In this document: positions 44,142 through 54,220 of the stretch, piece by piece | How the letters are laid out: the number at the start of each line of letters is the position of its first letter | Position numbering within the stretch: position 1 is the first letter of the stretch | Assembly: GCF_000428985.1 (NCBI RefSeq) | Contig: NZ_AUAZ01000021.1 | Coordinates: forward strand, 1 to 64,000 | Reading direction: 5' to 3' | DNA: 64,000 nucleotides | DNA from: Marinobacterium litorale DSM 23545 | GTDB lineage: Bacteria; Pseudomonadota; Gammaproteobacteria; Pseudomonadales; Balneatricaceae | Position numbers and translations under genes: made by a program | The notes under the pieces: model-generated | Told to the model about the DNA's origin: nothing | Databases searched by the model: none | What the model saw: only the letters and a program-made list of their open reading frames with translations

Positions 44142-44588
44142 ATGGGTATCAAGCGTACACTGTTCCCCGAATCCTCCCGGACCCTGCCGGGTAAGCGCTA
44201 TATCAGCCTGACTCTGCGGGGCCTGCACTTGGTAGGGGTCGCAGGCGTGGCGGGCCTGTTTCTGTTTCAACTGCCGTTCGAGCAGTGGCGGTTCTACGGT
44301 TTGCTGGCGTTGGTAAGCGGGGTGTTGATGATGGCGGTGGAGATCTGGGGCGATGGTGTGTGGCTGTTCCAGTTGCGTGGTCAGGCCGTTCTACTGAAGT
44401 TGGTTTTATTGGCCGTCGCGTTGATCTGGCCGGGTACAGCCGCTTTTAACTTTGTACTGATCGTGTTGATCTCCGCGTTCTTCTCCCATGCACCGGGCAA
44501 GATTCGGTACTATTCGCTCTGGCACGGCGAGGTAGTCAAGGCGCTGCGAACCGCCGACGGCCGGATCCGTGACAGCGGACAGCTCTAA
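44142..44588 (+). CDS. Small integral membrane protein
   Basis: This 148-residue protein has about four hydrophobic segments ([72 protein letters not shown]) and positively charged ends. It starts 12 bases after the lysS terminator and ends just before ung. No function can be given. The ATG at 44142 fits better than one nine codons earlier, which would lie in the terminator. Confidence 0.6.
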   Translation: MGIKRTLFPESSRTLPGKRYISLTLRGLHLVGVAGVAGLFLFQLPFEQWRFYGLLALVSGVLMMAVEIWGDGVWLFQLRGQAVLLKLVLLAVALIWPGTAAFNFVLIVLISAFFSHAPGKIRYYSLWHGEVVKALRTADGRIRDSGQL

Positions 44589-44590
44589 AC

Positions 44591-45301
44591 ATGATCGATA
44601 GCGAGGTGAAGATGGCACTGGATAACGCCCCCAGCTGGAAGCCCCTGCTGGCGCCGGAGTTTGATAAACCCTACATGCAGAAACTAAAAGGGTTTCTTAA
44701 ACAGCGTAAAGAACAGCATGTCACTATCTACCCACACTCCAGCAACTGGTTTCATGCGCTGGAGGCAACAGCGCTGGATAACGTGCGCGTGGTCATCATC
44801 GGACAGGATCCTTACCATCAGCCGGGCCAGGCTCATGGTCTCTGCTTTTCAGTTAAACCCGGCGTTAAAGTTCCTCCTTCGCTCGTCAATATCTATAAAG
44901 AGCTCCAGTCAGATCTTGGTATCACACCGGTGCGCCACGGGTATCTGGAGTCTTGGGCGCAGCAGGGGGTTCTTCTGCTGAACGCGGTACTTACGGTGGA
45001 AGATAGCAGCGCCAATGCGCATCAGGGCAAGGGCTGGGAGCAGTTCACCGATCGCATCATTCACCTGGTCAATGAGCAGTGCGAGCACGTCGTATTCATG
45101 CTCTGGGGCAGTTATGCCCAGAAAAAGGGGGCATTCATCGATCAGAACAAACATCTGGTGCTCAAAGCACCGCACCCGTCGCCGCTGTCGGCTCATCGGG
45201 GGTTTCTGGGCTGCAGACATTTTTCGCAGGCCAATGCCTGGTTAGAAACTCAGGGGCGGGAGCCCGTGAATTGGCAGCTGCCGGAAGATGTTTCCCGTTA
45301 G
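44591..45301 (+). CDS. ung: Uracil-DNA glycosylase
   Basis: This 236-residue family-1 UDG removes uracil from DNA in base excision repair. The active-site water-activating loop [18 protein letters not shown] is at about 68-85, and the DNA-binding [11 protein letters not shown] motif is near residue 195. The start at 44591 is two bases after the previous gene's stop; a start at 44621 is also possible. Confidence 0.95.
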   Translation: MIDSEVKMALDNAPSWKPLLAPEFDKPYMQKLKGFLKQRKEQHVTIYPHSSNWFHALEATALDNVRVVIIGQDPYHQPGQAHGLCFSVKPGVKVPPSLVNIYKELQSDLGITPVRHGYLESWAQQGVLLLNAVLTVEDSSANAHQGKGWEQFTDRIIHLVNEQCEHVVFMLWGSYAQKKGAFIDQNKHLVLKAPHPSPLSAHRGFLGCRHFSQANAWLETQGREPVNWQLPEDVSR

Positions 45302-45360
45302 ATATAGCAAGTGTGCCTTCGGAAGGGCAGCCTATTAATCAACAATAAAAAGGTAAAGCG

Positions 45361-45741
45361 ATGTTCAGTCATGTAATGGTTGGCTCAAACGATATTGAGA
45401 AGTCCAAAGCGTTTTATGACGCTATCTTAAGCACTCTGGGTTATCCGGAGGGTGTGATCGATCAAAAGGGGCGTTGCTTTTATCTGAGTTCTGAAGGGAC
45501 TTTTGCGATAACGGCTCCTATTGATGGTCAAAACGCCACGCCTGGAAATGGTATGACGATCGGCTTTAAGGTAAGCAGCCCAGAGCTGGTGCATGCCTGG
45601 CACGAGGCGGGGCTCGCCAGTGGGGGAACCCCCTGTGAGGAGCCGCCGGGTCTTCGAGAAACAGGCGGTCGTAAACTGTACCTGGCCTACTTGCGAGACC
45701 CCTCAGGCAATAAAATCTGTGCGACCCATTTCATGGGATAA
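45361..45741 (+). CDS. VOC/glyoxalase-fold protein
   Basis: This 126-residue protein has a vicinal-oxygen-chelate fold (MFSHVMVGSNDIEKSKAFYDAILSTLGYP, then paired beta strands and DPSGNKICATHF). Family members include metal-dependent lyases, dioxygenases and resistance proteins. The substrate cannot be read. A His near the start, the Tyr/Asp pattern and a Glu-rich stretch are compatible with metal binding. Confidence 0.8.
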   Translation: MFSHVMVGSNDIEKSKAFYDAILSTLGYPEGVIDQKGRCFYLSSEGTFAITAPIDGQNATPGNGMTIGFKVSSPELVHAWHEAGLASGGTPCEEPPGLRETGGRKLYLAYLRDPSGNKICATHFMG

Positions 45742-45873
45742 CGATCAGCGAATAACGCCACGCCCTGACGTCCAGCCGGCGTTGGGGCTCATTCATGTTT
45801 GCCTCCCTGCCCCCAGCTAACTATAACTGGGTAATTGCCGGTTAAAAATTCAATGCAGGCGGGCCGTTACCCT

Positions 45874-48039
45874 ATGTTTAGTACCAGCCTGGTTGTCCTC
45901 ACCCTGACTGTGTACATGCTGATTCTGTTTATTGCGGCGCAGGTGGCGGAAAAACGTCCTGCCGGCAGAACAGCATGGACGCCATACATCTATGCCTTTG
46001 CCCTAACGGTGTACTTCACGTCCTGGGGGTTCTACGGCAACGTGGGGTTTGCCGCTGAGTCCGGGTTGCTCTATCTGGGTACCGAAATCGGATCGATACT
46101 GGCGGTACTCGGTTGGTGGTACACGATCCGGCGCATTGTACGGATCAAAGAAAGCTACCATATCACCAATATCGCCGACTTTATTTCTGCACGTTATAAC
46201 CGCTCGCAGGCTGTCGCCGGGCTCGTTACGGTAACAGCGCTGTTCGGTGTCATTCCCTACATCGCCCTGCAGCTGAAGTCGATCGTCTCCACTATCAGTG
46301 TCATCTTGCCGGTACGGGAGGAGGACTGGAGCGGCGTTGGGCTTTGGGTGATGCTGGCAATGATTGTCTTCACCGTCGTTTTCGGTGCGCGTCGGCTGGA
46401 CCCCACCGAACGTCACCCCGGTGTGCTGGTGGTGCTCGCGCTGCAAGGGTTGGTGAAGCTTGTGGCGATTCTGATGATCGGTATCTTCGTGACCTGGATG
46501 CAGTATGACGGTTTTGGAGACCTCATTAATCGCCTTGAAACGGTGGGCCTTGAGCGCTTGATGTCGTTGCACCCTCCATCGGGATCCTTTGTGGGGGAGT
46601 GGATGGCACTGATTATCCTGGGAATGGTGGGGGTTCAATGTTTGCCCCGGCAGTTCCATCTGTTAGTTGTGGAAAACTCCCATGAACGGGATATTCTCAC
46701 GGCAATTGGCATTTTCGTGCTGTATTACGTCATTTTTGACCTGTTTATTATACCGATAGCTGCGGCGGGCCTTCTGCAGGGGCTGTCGCCGGCTCAGGCG
46801 GATCAGTTTGTGCTGATCCTTCCGTATGCGGCCGGTGAAGGATGGTTGGCGTTGCTGGTGTTTATCGGCGGCTTTTCGGCCGCCAGTGGCATGATTGTTA
46901 TCAGTGCCATGACGCTATCCACCATGGTAACCAACCATTTGATGCTGCCGGTTATCGAAGAAGTGCGGGGGCTTAACTTCCTGCGTCATCGTCTGCTCAA
47001 GCTGCGATGGCTGACGATCGTGCTGATTATCCTGAGCAGCTACCTGTTTGCCTGGGATTTCAGTGATAGCTACATGCTCGCCGCGATGGGCACAATAGCC
47101 TTTGTGGCGGTGCTTCAATTTGCGCCCCCCATGTTTGGCGGGATGTTTTGGCGTGGCGCAAACCGGATGGGTGCTATCGCGGGACTACTGGTGGGGCTGC
47201 TAACCTGGTTCTATACGCTGGTTATCCCGGCCTTCAGCCGGGAGGGGTGGTTCGGAACGCAGTGGTTGATCGATGGGCCGGCTCGTCTGGATTGGTTGCG
47301 GCCGGAGGCGTTGTTGGGGTTTGAGGCGCTATCTCCGCTCAGCCACAGTGTATTCTGGTCTCTGGCTCTGAATGTATTCAGTTTCGTTATTGGTTCCTGG
47401 CTGTACTCGCCCGCCAAACGGGAGCGCTTGCAGCTCGTAGAGTTTATGCAGGCATTGTCGCTGGGGCAGCGCGCTCAGGCCAGTCGTCCCACGGGGTTGG
47501 AGGCGTATATCCCCTTTCAGGCGAAGCGTGAGGAGGCCGTGCGGTTACTATCCCGCTATTTGCCGGAACATAAAGCCGCCCATGAGGTTGGGCAGATTGC
47601 ACAGCTGTTACAAGGAGAGAAAAAGCGAAACATCACCATTATCGAGCTGGTGGAGTTTCATCGTATGCTTGAGGCGTGTCTGGCCGGTTCGATAGGCGCG
47701 GCGAGTGCTCATCGGGCGGTCGAGAGTGGTATCGGTTACAGCCAACAGGAGAAACGTGATCTTGAGGCTTTGCACAGTCATATCGGCTCGGAGCTCGGGA
47801 CTTCTTCAGATTACCAGGCAGGTGGGTCGAAGGGGCGCTCCGCTGGGTTTGCGGATCTGAACGCAGCAGTCGAGCGTCAGAAAGCCGAGGTCGAGTCGCT
47901 CAAAGCTGAGGTTGCAAAGCTTCAGCGTAAGTTGGAAAAGTCTGATAATGAGCTTTTCAACCAGAGACTTCAGAACCAGAAGTTATCTCAGCAACTGCTT
48001 GAGCTGAGAAGGTCGGGAGGTGGTGAAGGGAACGAATGA
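45874..48039 (+). CDS. SLC5-type transporter with STAC domain, no kinase
   Basis: This 721-residue protein begins with 13 or so membrane segments of a sodium:solute symporter (TSWGFYGNVGFAAESGLLYLG, SYHITNIADFISARYNRSQA). Then comes a STAC-like linker (about 550-650, REEAVRLLSRYLPEHKAAHEVGQIAQLL) and a coiled coil (about 665-710, ERQKAEVESLKAEVAKLQRKLEKSDNEL). In CbrA-like proteins these parts precede a histidine kinase. Here the gene ends after the coil and the next gene is convergent, so no kinase follows. The start is uncertain; ATG 45874 and an earlier ATG both lack a strong ribosome site. Confidence 0.8.
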   Translation: MFSTSLVVLTLTVYMLILFIAAQVAEKRPAGRTAWTPYIYAFALTVYFTSWGFYGNVGFAAESGLLYLGTEIGSILAVLGWWYTIRRIVRIKESYHITNIADFISARYNRSQAVAGLVTVTALFGVIPYIALQLKSIVSTISVILPVREEDWSGVGLWVMLAMIVFTVVFGARRLDPTERHPGVLVVLALQGLVKLVAILMIGIFVTWMQYDGFGDLINRLETVGLERLMSLHPPSGSFVGEWMALIILGMVGVQCLPRQFHLLVVENSHERDILTAIGIFVLYYVIFDLFIIPIAAAGLLQGLSPAQADQFVLILPYAAGEGWLALLVFIGGFSAASGMIVISAMTLSTMVTNHLMLPVIEEVRGLNFLRHRLLKLRWLTIVLIILSSYLFAWDFSDSYMLAAMGTIAFVAVLQFAPPMFGGMFWRGANRMGAIAGLLVGLLTWFYTLVIPAFSREGWFGTQWLIDGPARLDWLRPEALLGFEALSPLSHSVFWSLALNVFSFVIGSWLYSPAKRERLQLVEFMQALSLGQRAQASRPTGLEAYIPFQAKREEAVRLLSRYLPEHKAAHEVGQIAQLLQGEKKRNITIIELVEFHRMLEACLAGSIGAASAHRAVESGIGYSQQEKRDLEALHSHIGSELGTSSDYQAGGSKGRSAGFADLNAAVERQKAEVESLKAEVAKLQRKLEKSDNELFNQRLQNQKLSQQLLELRRSGGGEGNE

Positions 48040-48056
48040 CCTGATGGTTTTTGGGG

Positions 48057-48082
48057 GCCGGCCCGCGGGCTTGAGGGCCGGC
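48057..48082. other. GC-rich hairpin between convergent genes
   Basis: GCCGGCCC (48057-48064) pairs with GGGCCGGC (48075-48082), a perfect 8-bp stem. There is no clear U tract on either strand. It may still separate the converging transcripts. Confidence 0.5.
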
Positions 48083-48093
48083 GCCGAGGGATG

Positions 48094-49131
48094 TTAACGC
48101 TTGCTTTCAAACATCCGGGGATCCAGGGTATATGGCAGCTCCAGCAGCTTAACTACAGGGCCGTCCTGAGTGGCAAGGTGGAGCTCTGCGTTCTCGGCCT
48201 GCTCCTTGGTGATCACAGCCAGCATCTCATAGCCGCTGTCGCCGGTCGGAGCGGCTATGACGATCTGGCCGATGTTTTCTTTCTCGGTGGTATGCAGAGC
48301 CTGGCCGGGTTCTGGGCATTCCGATGCACTCACAGCGACACGGTACATCGGTTTTTTGAGGATGCCGCGGTGTTGCAGTCGAGTCACGACCTCCTGGCCG
48401 GTATAGCAGCCTTTATTGAAGCTGACACCTTCGAACGCCTGCAGGTTGGTCATCTGTGGGATAAAAGCTTCCGACGTACTTGCGCAGACATCGGGGACGG
48501 CAGCGCGGATCTCTTGCAATAACCAGTCATCGGTACCCGCCAGTTGAACCGAGTCACCGAGTTCGTTCAAGATCGTTGCGGCTTCTGCTGCCGGCAGCCA
48601 GCATTCAAAACGATCTACACCGGGGACGCGGACCAGTAAGCGCTCGCCCTCGCAGCTGACCTCATCCACGCACTCGGGCGGCTTGCTGACCAGTTTGGAG
48701 GCAATCTCGGCTGCCCCCGTACCAAACAGCCCGATGCCGACCAGTTCGTCGTTCAGATCCGCCTCCGCTTTGGAGAAGAGGATATATTTCTTCAGTGTGG
48801 GCAGCGCCTTGTCCAGGTTGTCAGAACGGGTACGCAGCCAGAAGGTATCCAGTGAGCGTTTCATGACACGGAACAGGCTGATCATGTGGCCCTTGATATT
48901 GCAGTGGGCGCCCAGGCGGCTGCCGAGTTTGTCGACATCGGCAATATCGCAGCTGAGCTGGCCCTGCAGAAACTTTTCGGTTTCCGGCCCGATGATCTCG
49001 ATGATCCGGTGCTGAGTCAGGGGAGCCACTGCTGTTCCGGTGCCGTCATAGGGCACTTGGGGTGTGGCCTTAGCCTCATCGTCCAAGGTGTAGCCCAAGT
49101 GAGAAAGCGTATCCTGCCAAGCTGTGTTCAT
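48094..49131 (-). CDS. ygfZ: tRNA-modifying protein YgfZ
   Basis: This 345-residue folate-binding aminomethyltransferase-fold protein supports iron-sulfur enzymes such as MiaB. The conserved KGCYTGQEVVTRLQHRG motif carries the essential Cys. It is last in the leftward run rsgA-HDOD-sulfurtransferase-psd-ygfZ, 30 bases after psd. Confidence 0.9.
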   Translation of the reverse strand: MNTAWQDTLSHLGYTLDDEAKATPQVPYDGTGTAVAPLTQHRIIEIIGPETEKFLQGQLSCDIADVDKLGSRLGAHCNIKGHMISLFRVMKRSLDTFWLRTRSDNLDKALPTLKKYILFSKAEADLNDELVGIGLFGTGAAEIASKLVSKPPECVDEVSCEGERLLVRVPGVDRFECWLPAAEAATILNELGDSVQLAGTDDWLLQEIRAAVPDVCASTSEAFIPQMTNLQAFEGVSFNKGCYTGQEVVTRLQHRGILKKPMYRVAVSASECPEPGQALHTTEKENIGQIVIAAPTGDSGYEMLAVITKEQAENAELHLATQDGPVVKLLELPYTLDPRMFESKR

Positions 49132-49161
49132 GTCGTCGCCTTTCTATCCGGTTTAACTGTT

Positions 49162-50034
49162 TTATTGGGTCGAAGATGACGAATTAAAGGTCCCGATCCG
49201 CCGCCCCAGTGTGACTTTGGACTGTGGCTGCAAACTCTGTTCCCATTCCATGACTTGGGGGCCGAATGCCAGGATAACCGTCGATCCGAGATAAAAACGT
49301 CCCATCTCTTCACCTTTTTTCAGGTGGATCGGTTTCGGTGCGGAGCGGCTGTAGAGATGCTGTGGTTCACGGTTGCGGGGGGCAACCTGGCCGCTCCAGA
49401 CGGTCTCGATCCCGGCCACGATCATGGCACCCACCAAAACCATTGCCATGGGCCCGCGGTCGGTATCAAAAATGGTCACCAGACGTTCGTTGCGGGCAAA
49501 CAGATTATCCACATTGGCCGCTGTCGTGCTGTTTACGGAAAAGAGGTCACCGGGGATATAGATTGCTTCGCGCAATGTGCCATCCACGGGCATATGGACC
49601 CGGTGATAATCCCGCGGTGAAAGGTAGAGGGTTGCGAAAGAGCCGTTGATGAAGGGCTCGGACCGTGCCATCTCCCCACCAAGCAGGGTGGTCAGGCTGT
49701 AACCCCGGCCCTTGGCCTGGATGACCCGGCCGTGATGCAAAGGTCCGGCTTGACTGACTACACCGTCGCAGGGGGATACCAGAGCATCTTCCATGTTATC
49801 GATAGAACGGGCATCGGGTTTCAGGGCGCGGGTGAAAAAAGCGTTAAAGCTCGGGTAGGCAGTTGGATTCTCCTCGGCCGCCTCGCTCATATCGATCTGA
49901 TAATGGTGATGAAAGCGACGGATAAACAGGTTTTTGATCCAGCGCGTGCGGCAGGACGCTATCCGGCCAACGATACGAGAGAGCAGATGTTGCGGTACCA
50001 GGTGCTGGAACAGGATAAACAGCGTGTCTTTCAA
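49162..50034 (-). CDS. psd: Phosphatidylserine decarboxylase
   Basis: This 290-residue proenzyme makes phosphatidylethanolamine from phosphatidylserine at the inner membrane. The self-cleavage motif YLGSTVI (near residue 255) yields the pyruvoyl-bearing alpha chain from the Ser. TTG at 50034 (MKDTLFILFQHLVP) follows GGAGAGTG and matches the usual N terminus. An ATG 20 codons upstream gives an unlikely extension into the sulfurtransferase gene. Confidence 0.92.
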   Translation of the reverse strand: MKDTLFILFQHLVPQHLLSRIVGRIASCRTRWIKNLFIRRFHHHYQIDMSEAAEENPTAYPSFNAFFTRALKPDARSIDNMEDALVSPCDGVVSQAGPLHHGRVIQAKGRGYSLTTLLGGEMARSEPFINGSFATLYLSPRDYHRVHMPVDGTLREAIYIPGDLFSVNSTTAANVDNLFARNERLVTIFDTDRGPMAMVLVGAMIVAGIETVWSGQVAPRNREPQHLYSRSAPKPIHLKKGEEMGRFYLGSTVILAFGPQVMEWEQSLQPQSKVTLGRRIGTFNSSSSTQ

Positions 50035-50057
50035 ACCAATCACTCTCCGAGTAATGT

Positions 50058-50873
50058 TCAGCGTTCGACCGGCAGGTCCGGGGTATTGCCCCATTCAAAC
50101 CAGGAGCCGTCATAGCAGCGTATGTCACCGAGGCCTGCCCAGCGACCGGCCAGCCAGGTCAGCCCCGATCGACGGTGTGTCTGACAATGAGTCACCAGCG
50201 TTGTTGCATCGGCAAGGCCCGCAGCCTCAATTTTTTCGCGAATAATCTCGGGAGCCAGCAGCCTCGGCACTGGCCCCGGTTCAATCAGGTCGGTCCACTC
50301 CAGCCAACGCGCGCCGGGCAGGTGACCGCCCACTTTGGCGTTAACGACTTTTTCACCGTTGTACTCCTCGGCACTGCGAGCATCCCAGACCTTGACCGAC
50401 GGATCTGAGAGGTGCGTCATCAACCAGGGGATATCAACGACTAAGCCGCTTTGCAACCGGGCTTCAAAGTGGCTCGGCTCAGGCGTGTTGGCCTGGCTTT
50501 CGACTGGCAGTGCCAGTGCTTCCCACCCAGCCAGCTGGCCGTTGAGAACGCTGGCACGTCTGTGGCCGATACAGGCCAGCGTCCAGACCAATCGCCCCGC
50601 CCAGGGCCCCAGCTGGTCATCATAGGCGACAACCTGAGTGTCCTCGGTCAGGCCAAGCCGTGATAACCGTTCGCTGAGCTGAGCGGCCGAGGGGAGCTTG
50701 TTGGGTATCGGGGGCTCGCCCGACAGCAGATCTTTCGGATCCATGCGCACGGCGCCGGGGATATGGGCGCGTTGGTAGTTCTCTTCGCTGGAGAGGTCAA
50801 TAATCAGTAGATTGTCGCGGCTTATTGCTGAGTGGAGGGCCTGTGGCTCTATCACCAGTGGCAGTGCGGTCAA
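50058..50873 (-). CDS. Thiosulfate/3-mercaptopyruvate sulfurtransferase
   Basis: This 271-residue protein has two rhodanese domains. The first (about 10-125) is inactive and the second (about 150-265) carries the catalytic loop HCQTHRRSGL with the active-site Cys. It moves sulfur from thiosulfate or mercaptopyruvate to cyanide or other thiophiles. The loop is longer and different from E. coli SseA, so the exact donor is not sure. It is tightly followed by psd (23 bases). Confidence 0.85.
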   Translation of the reverse strand: MTALPLVIEPQALHSAISRDNLLIIDLSSEENYQRAHIPGAVRMDPKDLLSGEPPIPNKLPSAAQLSERLSRLGLTEDTQVVAYDDQLGPWAGRLVWTLACIGHRRASVLNGQLAGWEALALPVESQANTPEPSHFEARLQSGLVVDIPWLMTHLSDPSVKVWDARSAEEYNGEKVVNAKVGGHLPGARWLEWTDLIEPGPVPRLLAPEIIREKIEAAGLADATTLVTHCQTHRRSGLTWLAGRWAGLGDIRCYDGSWFEWGNTPDLPVER

Positions 50874-50900
50874 AGTGACTCTCCCAATACAGTTGGATAA

Positions 50901-52511
50901 TTAACGGCCGTTGCCTATGTTTTTGAGGGCATGCGATGCCGCCGTGCAGAGTTTGCGGAAGTGTCTCTGGTGGAACTCGGTCAACTCACCACTGAAGTCC
51001 CTTCGGTCCGCATAAATGATTGCGACCGGCGTGCCATCGCGAAAAATCGACATCAGCAGGCAGTCATCTTCCCCGAACCAGCCCCGCAGGTCCCGGGGCA
51101 GGTTAGCACGAATCTGTTTGCGATTATGCGCCCCGATCGCAAGGGCGGCCGGCTTCTCGCAAAGCTTAGCCAACAGGCTGGGTTGTTTCAGGTCAACGTC
51201 GAGGGTGGCCAGCGGATCTTCATGCTCGATTCCCATGCCGCGGGCCGCTTTTAGCTGACCGGTTTTATTCTGTACCAGGAACAGAATGACGCGTTCCAGC
51301 CCCAGGCCCCGGTGCAGGCCTTGAATCAGGCCCTGAAGAATATGGGCCGGTTTTGTGTATAGTTCGTAGCCTTTCTGAAATCGCTCAAGCACCTGCTGGT
51401 AAATATGAGGTGTCAACAGGACCGGTTCTTCAGGCGTTTCTGGGGGCTCTTCCGGTATCGGCTCTTCGTTGGGCATAGGAGCAGGGAACTTTTCTTCGTA
51501 GACTTGAAGTTCTTTTGGGCTGAGCCGGTGAGGGAGGCGTCCGGCCCCCGGCAGCAGTATGAGTTCGGCCGCCGGCGTCATTATTCCCGGAACATGGTAG
51601 GCACGTGCCGCTTCAGCGCAGTTTGTGTGCAAACGTGCCATGGTATCGGCCAGAGGCATATCCAGATAATCGCTGATGATGTCAAACATGCGAGCCGCCC
51701 GCGGATGGTCCCAGCCGCGGCCGACTGTTAGTGTCATCCAGTTCGCCAGTTTGACTGGAAAGTAGTGTTGCTGCACCAGATGGTTGAGTGTGCGCAGGTC
51801 TTTACCCTCTATGCGCGGATCCTTCAGCGCGCGCATATGCAGTTGTTTGAGAGTAGACAGCGAGGGCGATGTATCGTGGTCGAGCGAGTTGACCGTCAGT
51901 TCGGTCAGCTTCCAGTTATCGGCCAGCGCTTTGCCCAGCTCTTGAGTTGTGCAGCCGAAAATGCGCCGCTCCGCTTCCACCGGACTGGCGTTATCTTCGA
52001 TCACGGCAATTTGAAACGTATCTTTGTGGAGGGGTGCATAAAGCCAGAGCATCCAATGCACCAGTCCGTAGAAGAGAGCAGCCAGACGTGCTTCTTCGGC
52101 ATAGGGCAGCTGCTTGTAATTCACCCAGTCAGCGGCTTGAACAGAGGCATGCTGGCTGGTCGCGATAGAGCGGAAGAAACTCCGTTGGGCGACACTGTGG
52201 GCATGCAGTTTGATCGTCTCAAGCTCACGGGTGAGTTGCTCGATCTGATCGAAGCCCAGCGAAGCGATGGCATGATCGACACTGGTGACGGTGGAGCCTT
52301 TTGCCTCGTGGCGTCCCTGGGCCAGACGGGTGACGTGCAGTGAAAGTACCGGGTCCTGACGCACCTGATGACCCAGCTGGACCAGTGTCGTGCGATCGTC
52401 AGCCATTGCACGCTTCAGCCGCACCAGTGTACTGGCGCGTACCGGCAGAGTCTTCTCGCTGAGGTATGTGCTCCAGTCTTCCAGGCCAAATAGTTTGGCG
52501 CTACTGCTCAT
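50901..52511 (-). CDS. HDOD-domain protein with GAF-like C-terminus
   Basis: This 536-residue protein has an HDOD domain at about 20-290 (LVQLGHQVRQDPVLSLHVTRLAQ, TSVDHAIASLGFDQIEQLTRE), a signalling domain related to HD phosphodiesterases. The C-terminal region (about 375-530, LIQGLHRGLGLERVILFLVQNKTGQLKAARGMG) looks GAF-like. There is no HD catalytic pair. It probably senses a small molecule or partner. It is in the rsgA-psd-ygfZ run. Confidence 0.75.
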   Translation of the reverse strand: MSSSAKLFGLEDWSTYLSEKTLPVRASTLVRLKRAMADDRTTLVQLGHQVRQDPVLSLHVTRLAQGRHEAKGSTVTSVDHAIASLGFDQIEQLTRELETIKLHAHSVAQRSFFRSIATSQHASVQAADWVNYKQLPYAEEARLAALFYGLVHWMLWLYAPLHKDTFQIAVIEDNASPVEAERRIFGCTTQELGKALADNWKLTELTVNSLDHDTSPSLSTLKQLHMRALKDPRIEGKDLRTLNHLVQQHYFPVKLANWMTLTVGRGWDHPRAARMFDIISDYLDMPLADTMARLHTNCAEAARAYHVPGIMTPAAELILLPGAGRLPHRLSPKELQVYEEKFPAPMPNEEPIPEEPPETPEEPVLLTPHIYQQVLERFQKGYELYTKPAHILQGLIQGLHRGLGLERVILFLVQNKTGQLKAARGMGIEHEDPLATLDVDLKQPSLLAKLCEKPAALAIGAHNRKQIRANLPRDLRGWFGEDDCLLMSIFRDGTPVAIIYADRRDFSGELTEFHQRHFRKLCTAASHALKNIGNGR

Positions 52512-52545
52512 GCCATCGCTTCCGTTGTTAAGATCTCGTTGGGGC

Positions 52546-53583
52546 TTAGCTGTTTCGAATCTGACCGTCGTCGAGCGACGCCAAGATCTGCTGATAACTG
52601 TCGAATCGGCTGGGGCTGATTTTGCCCTGCTCCAGTGCTTCTATAAAGGCGCAACCGGGCTCGCTTTGATGACGGCAGTCACGAAAACGGCAAAGTCCGT
52701 GCAGCTCGCGCAGTTCCGGGAAGCCTTCCACAACCTGCGATGGCTCTATGTGCCAGAGCGCAAACTCGCGAATTCCCGGTGAGTCGATCAGGTCTCCCCC
52801 CTCGGGGAAGTGAAAAAGCCGTGCCGTGGTAGTCGTATGACGCCCTTTGCGTGTCTGCTCCGACAGTTCGCCGACTTTCAAGTCAACGCCGGGGAGCAGC
52901 TTGTTGATCAGCGACGATTTGCCGACACCGGATTGACCCACAAAGACGCTGGTGTGTCCCCTGAGCAATGTCTTGAGTGGATCCAGTCCGTGATCCAGAG
53001 TGGTGGAGACCCGCAGGACCTGGTAGCCAATCCGTTCATACTCAGCGAGCAGTGGCGGCAGGTAGGCGCCGCGCTCGGTCTCGAGCAGGTCCGTCTTGTT
53101 GAGTAACAGCACCGGCTCAATGCCGCAGGCCTCGGCCGCTACCAGATATCGATCGATCAGGTTGGGGTGAGCACGAGGCTCCACGGCAAATACAACCACG
53201 ATATAGTCGATATTGGCGGCAACCGGTTTTAACTCGCCCAGATTGTTGGGGCGTTTGAGCTCCGACCGTCTCGGGTTGGTCGCGACGACGACGCCACCAT
53301 CATTGGAGGCACGCCAGACCACCTGATCACCGGTGACCAGCTGACCGAGGTGAGTACGCATATGACAGCGGTAAATTTCGCCACGGGACTCGCCGCTCAG
53401 CGCTTCAACATCCACCGTGCGGCCAAAGTGGGAGATGATCAGACCGGGCTGTTCAGGGCCCAGATCGCCGCCTTCGAGCTGAGAGTCCAGCTGTTCATCC
53501 AACCGTTCTGCACGGCGCGCGCGTTCCTCCTGGATCTTGTTAACACGCCAAGCCTGGCGTCTGGTCAGCTTTCGTTTCGCCAT
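52546..53583 (-). CDS. rsgA: Ribosome small-subunit GTPase RsgA
   Basis: This 345-residue circularly permuted GTPase helps 30S maturation. An N-terminal basic tail and OB fold (about 40-110) precede the permuted G domain: G4 LLNKTDLL, then G1 [12 protein letters not shown], then G3 DSPGIREF. The C-terminal zinc site is [16 protein letters not shown]. It lies next to divergent orn, as in E. coli. Confidence 0.95.
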   Translation of the reverse strand: MAKRKLTRRQAWRVNKIQEERARRAERLDEQLDSQLEGGDLGPEQPGLIISHFGRTVDVEALSGESRGEIYRCHMRTHLGQLVTGDQVVWRASNDGGVVVATNPRRSELKRPNNLGELKPVAANIDYIVVVFAVEPRAHPNLIDRYLVAAEACGIEPVLLLNKTDLLETERGAYLPPLLAEYERIGYQVLRVSTTLDHGLDPLKTLLRGHTSVFVGQSGVGKSSLINKLLPGVDLKVGELSEQTRKGRHTTTTARLFHFPEGGDLIDSPGIREFALWHIEPSQVVEGFPELRELHGLCRFRDCRHQSEPGCAFIEALEQGKISPSRFDSYQQILASLDDGQIRNS

Positions 53584-53677
53584 CGTCTCCAGCGTTACCC
53601 CGCAGTGACTTGAATTGATGTGCTAAGGTATTCGAAAATCAGCAAAATTTACAGCGTTTGCACGGGAGAGGCTGCCG

Positions 53678-54220
53678 ATGGCGCGCGATCAAAACCTGGT
53701 TTGGGTTGATCTGGAAATGACCGGACTGATTCCGGAAAAGGACCGAATTATTGAAATGGCGGCCATCATTACCGATGCCGATCTTAACGTGATTGCCGAG
53801 GGGCCGGTGATCTGTGTCCATCAGTCGAATGAGCTGTTGGATCAGATGGATGAGTGGTGTACCCGCACTCATGGGCAATCGGGCTTAACCGCGCGCGTGA
53901 AGGCGAGTACGACGACTGAGGCGGAAGCGGAGCAGATGATGCTGGCGTTCATCGCTCAGCACGTCGATAAGGGCGTATCCCCCATGTGCGGTAACAGCAT
54001 TGGTCAGGACCGGCGTTTTCTCTACCGTTACATGCCAGAACTGGAAGCTTTCTTTCACTACCGCAATCTGGATGTGAGCACGGTCAAGGAGCTGGCCAAG
54101 CGCTGGAAGCCCGATATTCTCAAGGGGATCAAGAAAACCGGCACCCATCTGGCGTTGGATGATATCCGTGAATCAATCGAGGAGCTGCGTTACTACCGCA
54201 GTCACTTTTTCTCGCTCTGA
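53678..54220 (+). CDS. orn: Oligoribonuclease
   Basis: This 180-residue DEDDh exonuclease degrades 2-5 nt RNAs and pGpG. The catalytic signatures [31 protein letters not shown] and [15 protein letters not shown] are intact. It is divergent from rsgA, and its 3' end overlaps queG by 19 bases. Confidence 0.97.
   Translation: MARDQNLVWVDLEMTGLIPEKDRIIEMAAIITDADLNVIAEGPVICVHQSNELLDQMDEWCTRTHGQSGLTARVKASTTTEAEAEQMMLAFIAQHVDKGVSPMCGNSIGQDRRFLYRYMPELEAFFHYRNLDVSTVKELAKRWKPDILKGIKKTGTHLALDDIRESIEELRYYRSHFFSL

Noticed and set aside
43536-44270. Long minus-strand frames opposite prfB and lysS
   Set aside because: These are shadows of highly expressed, codon-biased genes. No start sites or families were found.
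48091-48522. Plus-strand frame opposite ygfZ
   Set aside because: It is fully inside the ygfZ gene on the other strand and has no family match. ygfZ has its motif and a normal length.
51765-52343. 192-codon plus-strand frame opposite the HDOD gene
   Set aside because: It is antisense to a well-supported gene and its composition is typical of a shadow frame.
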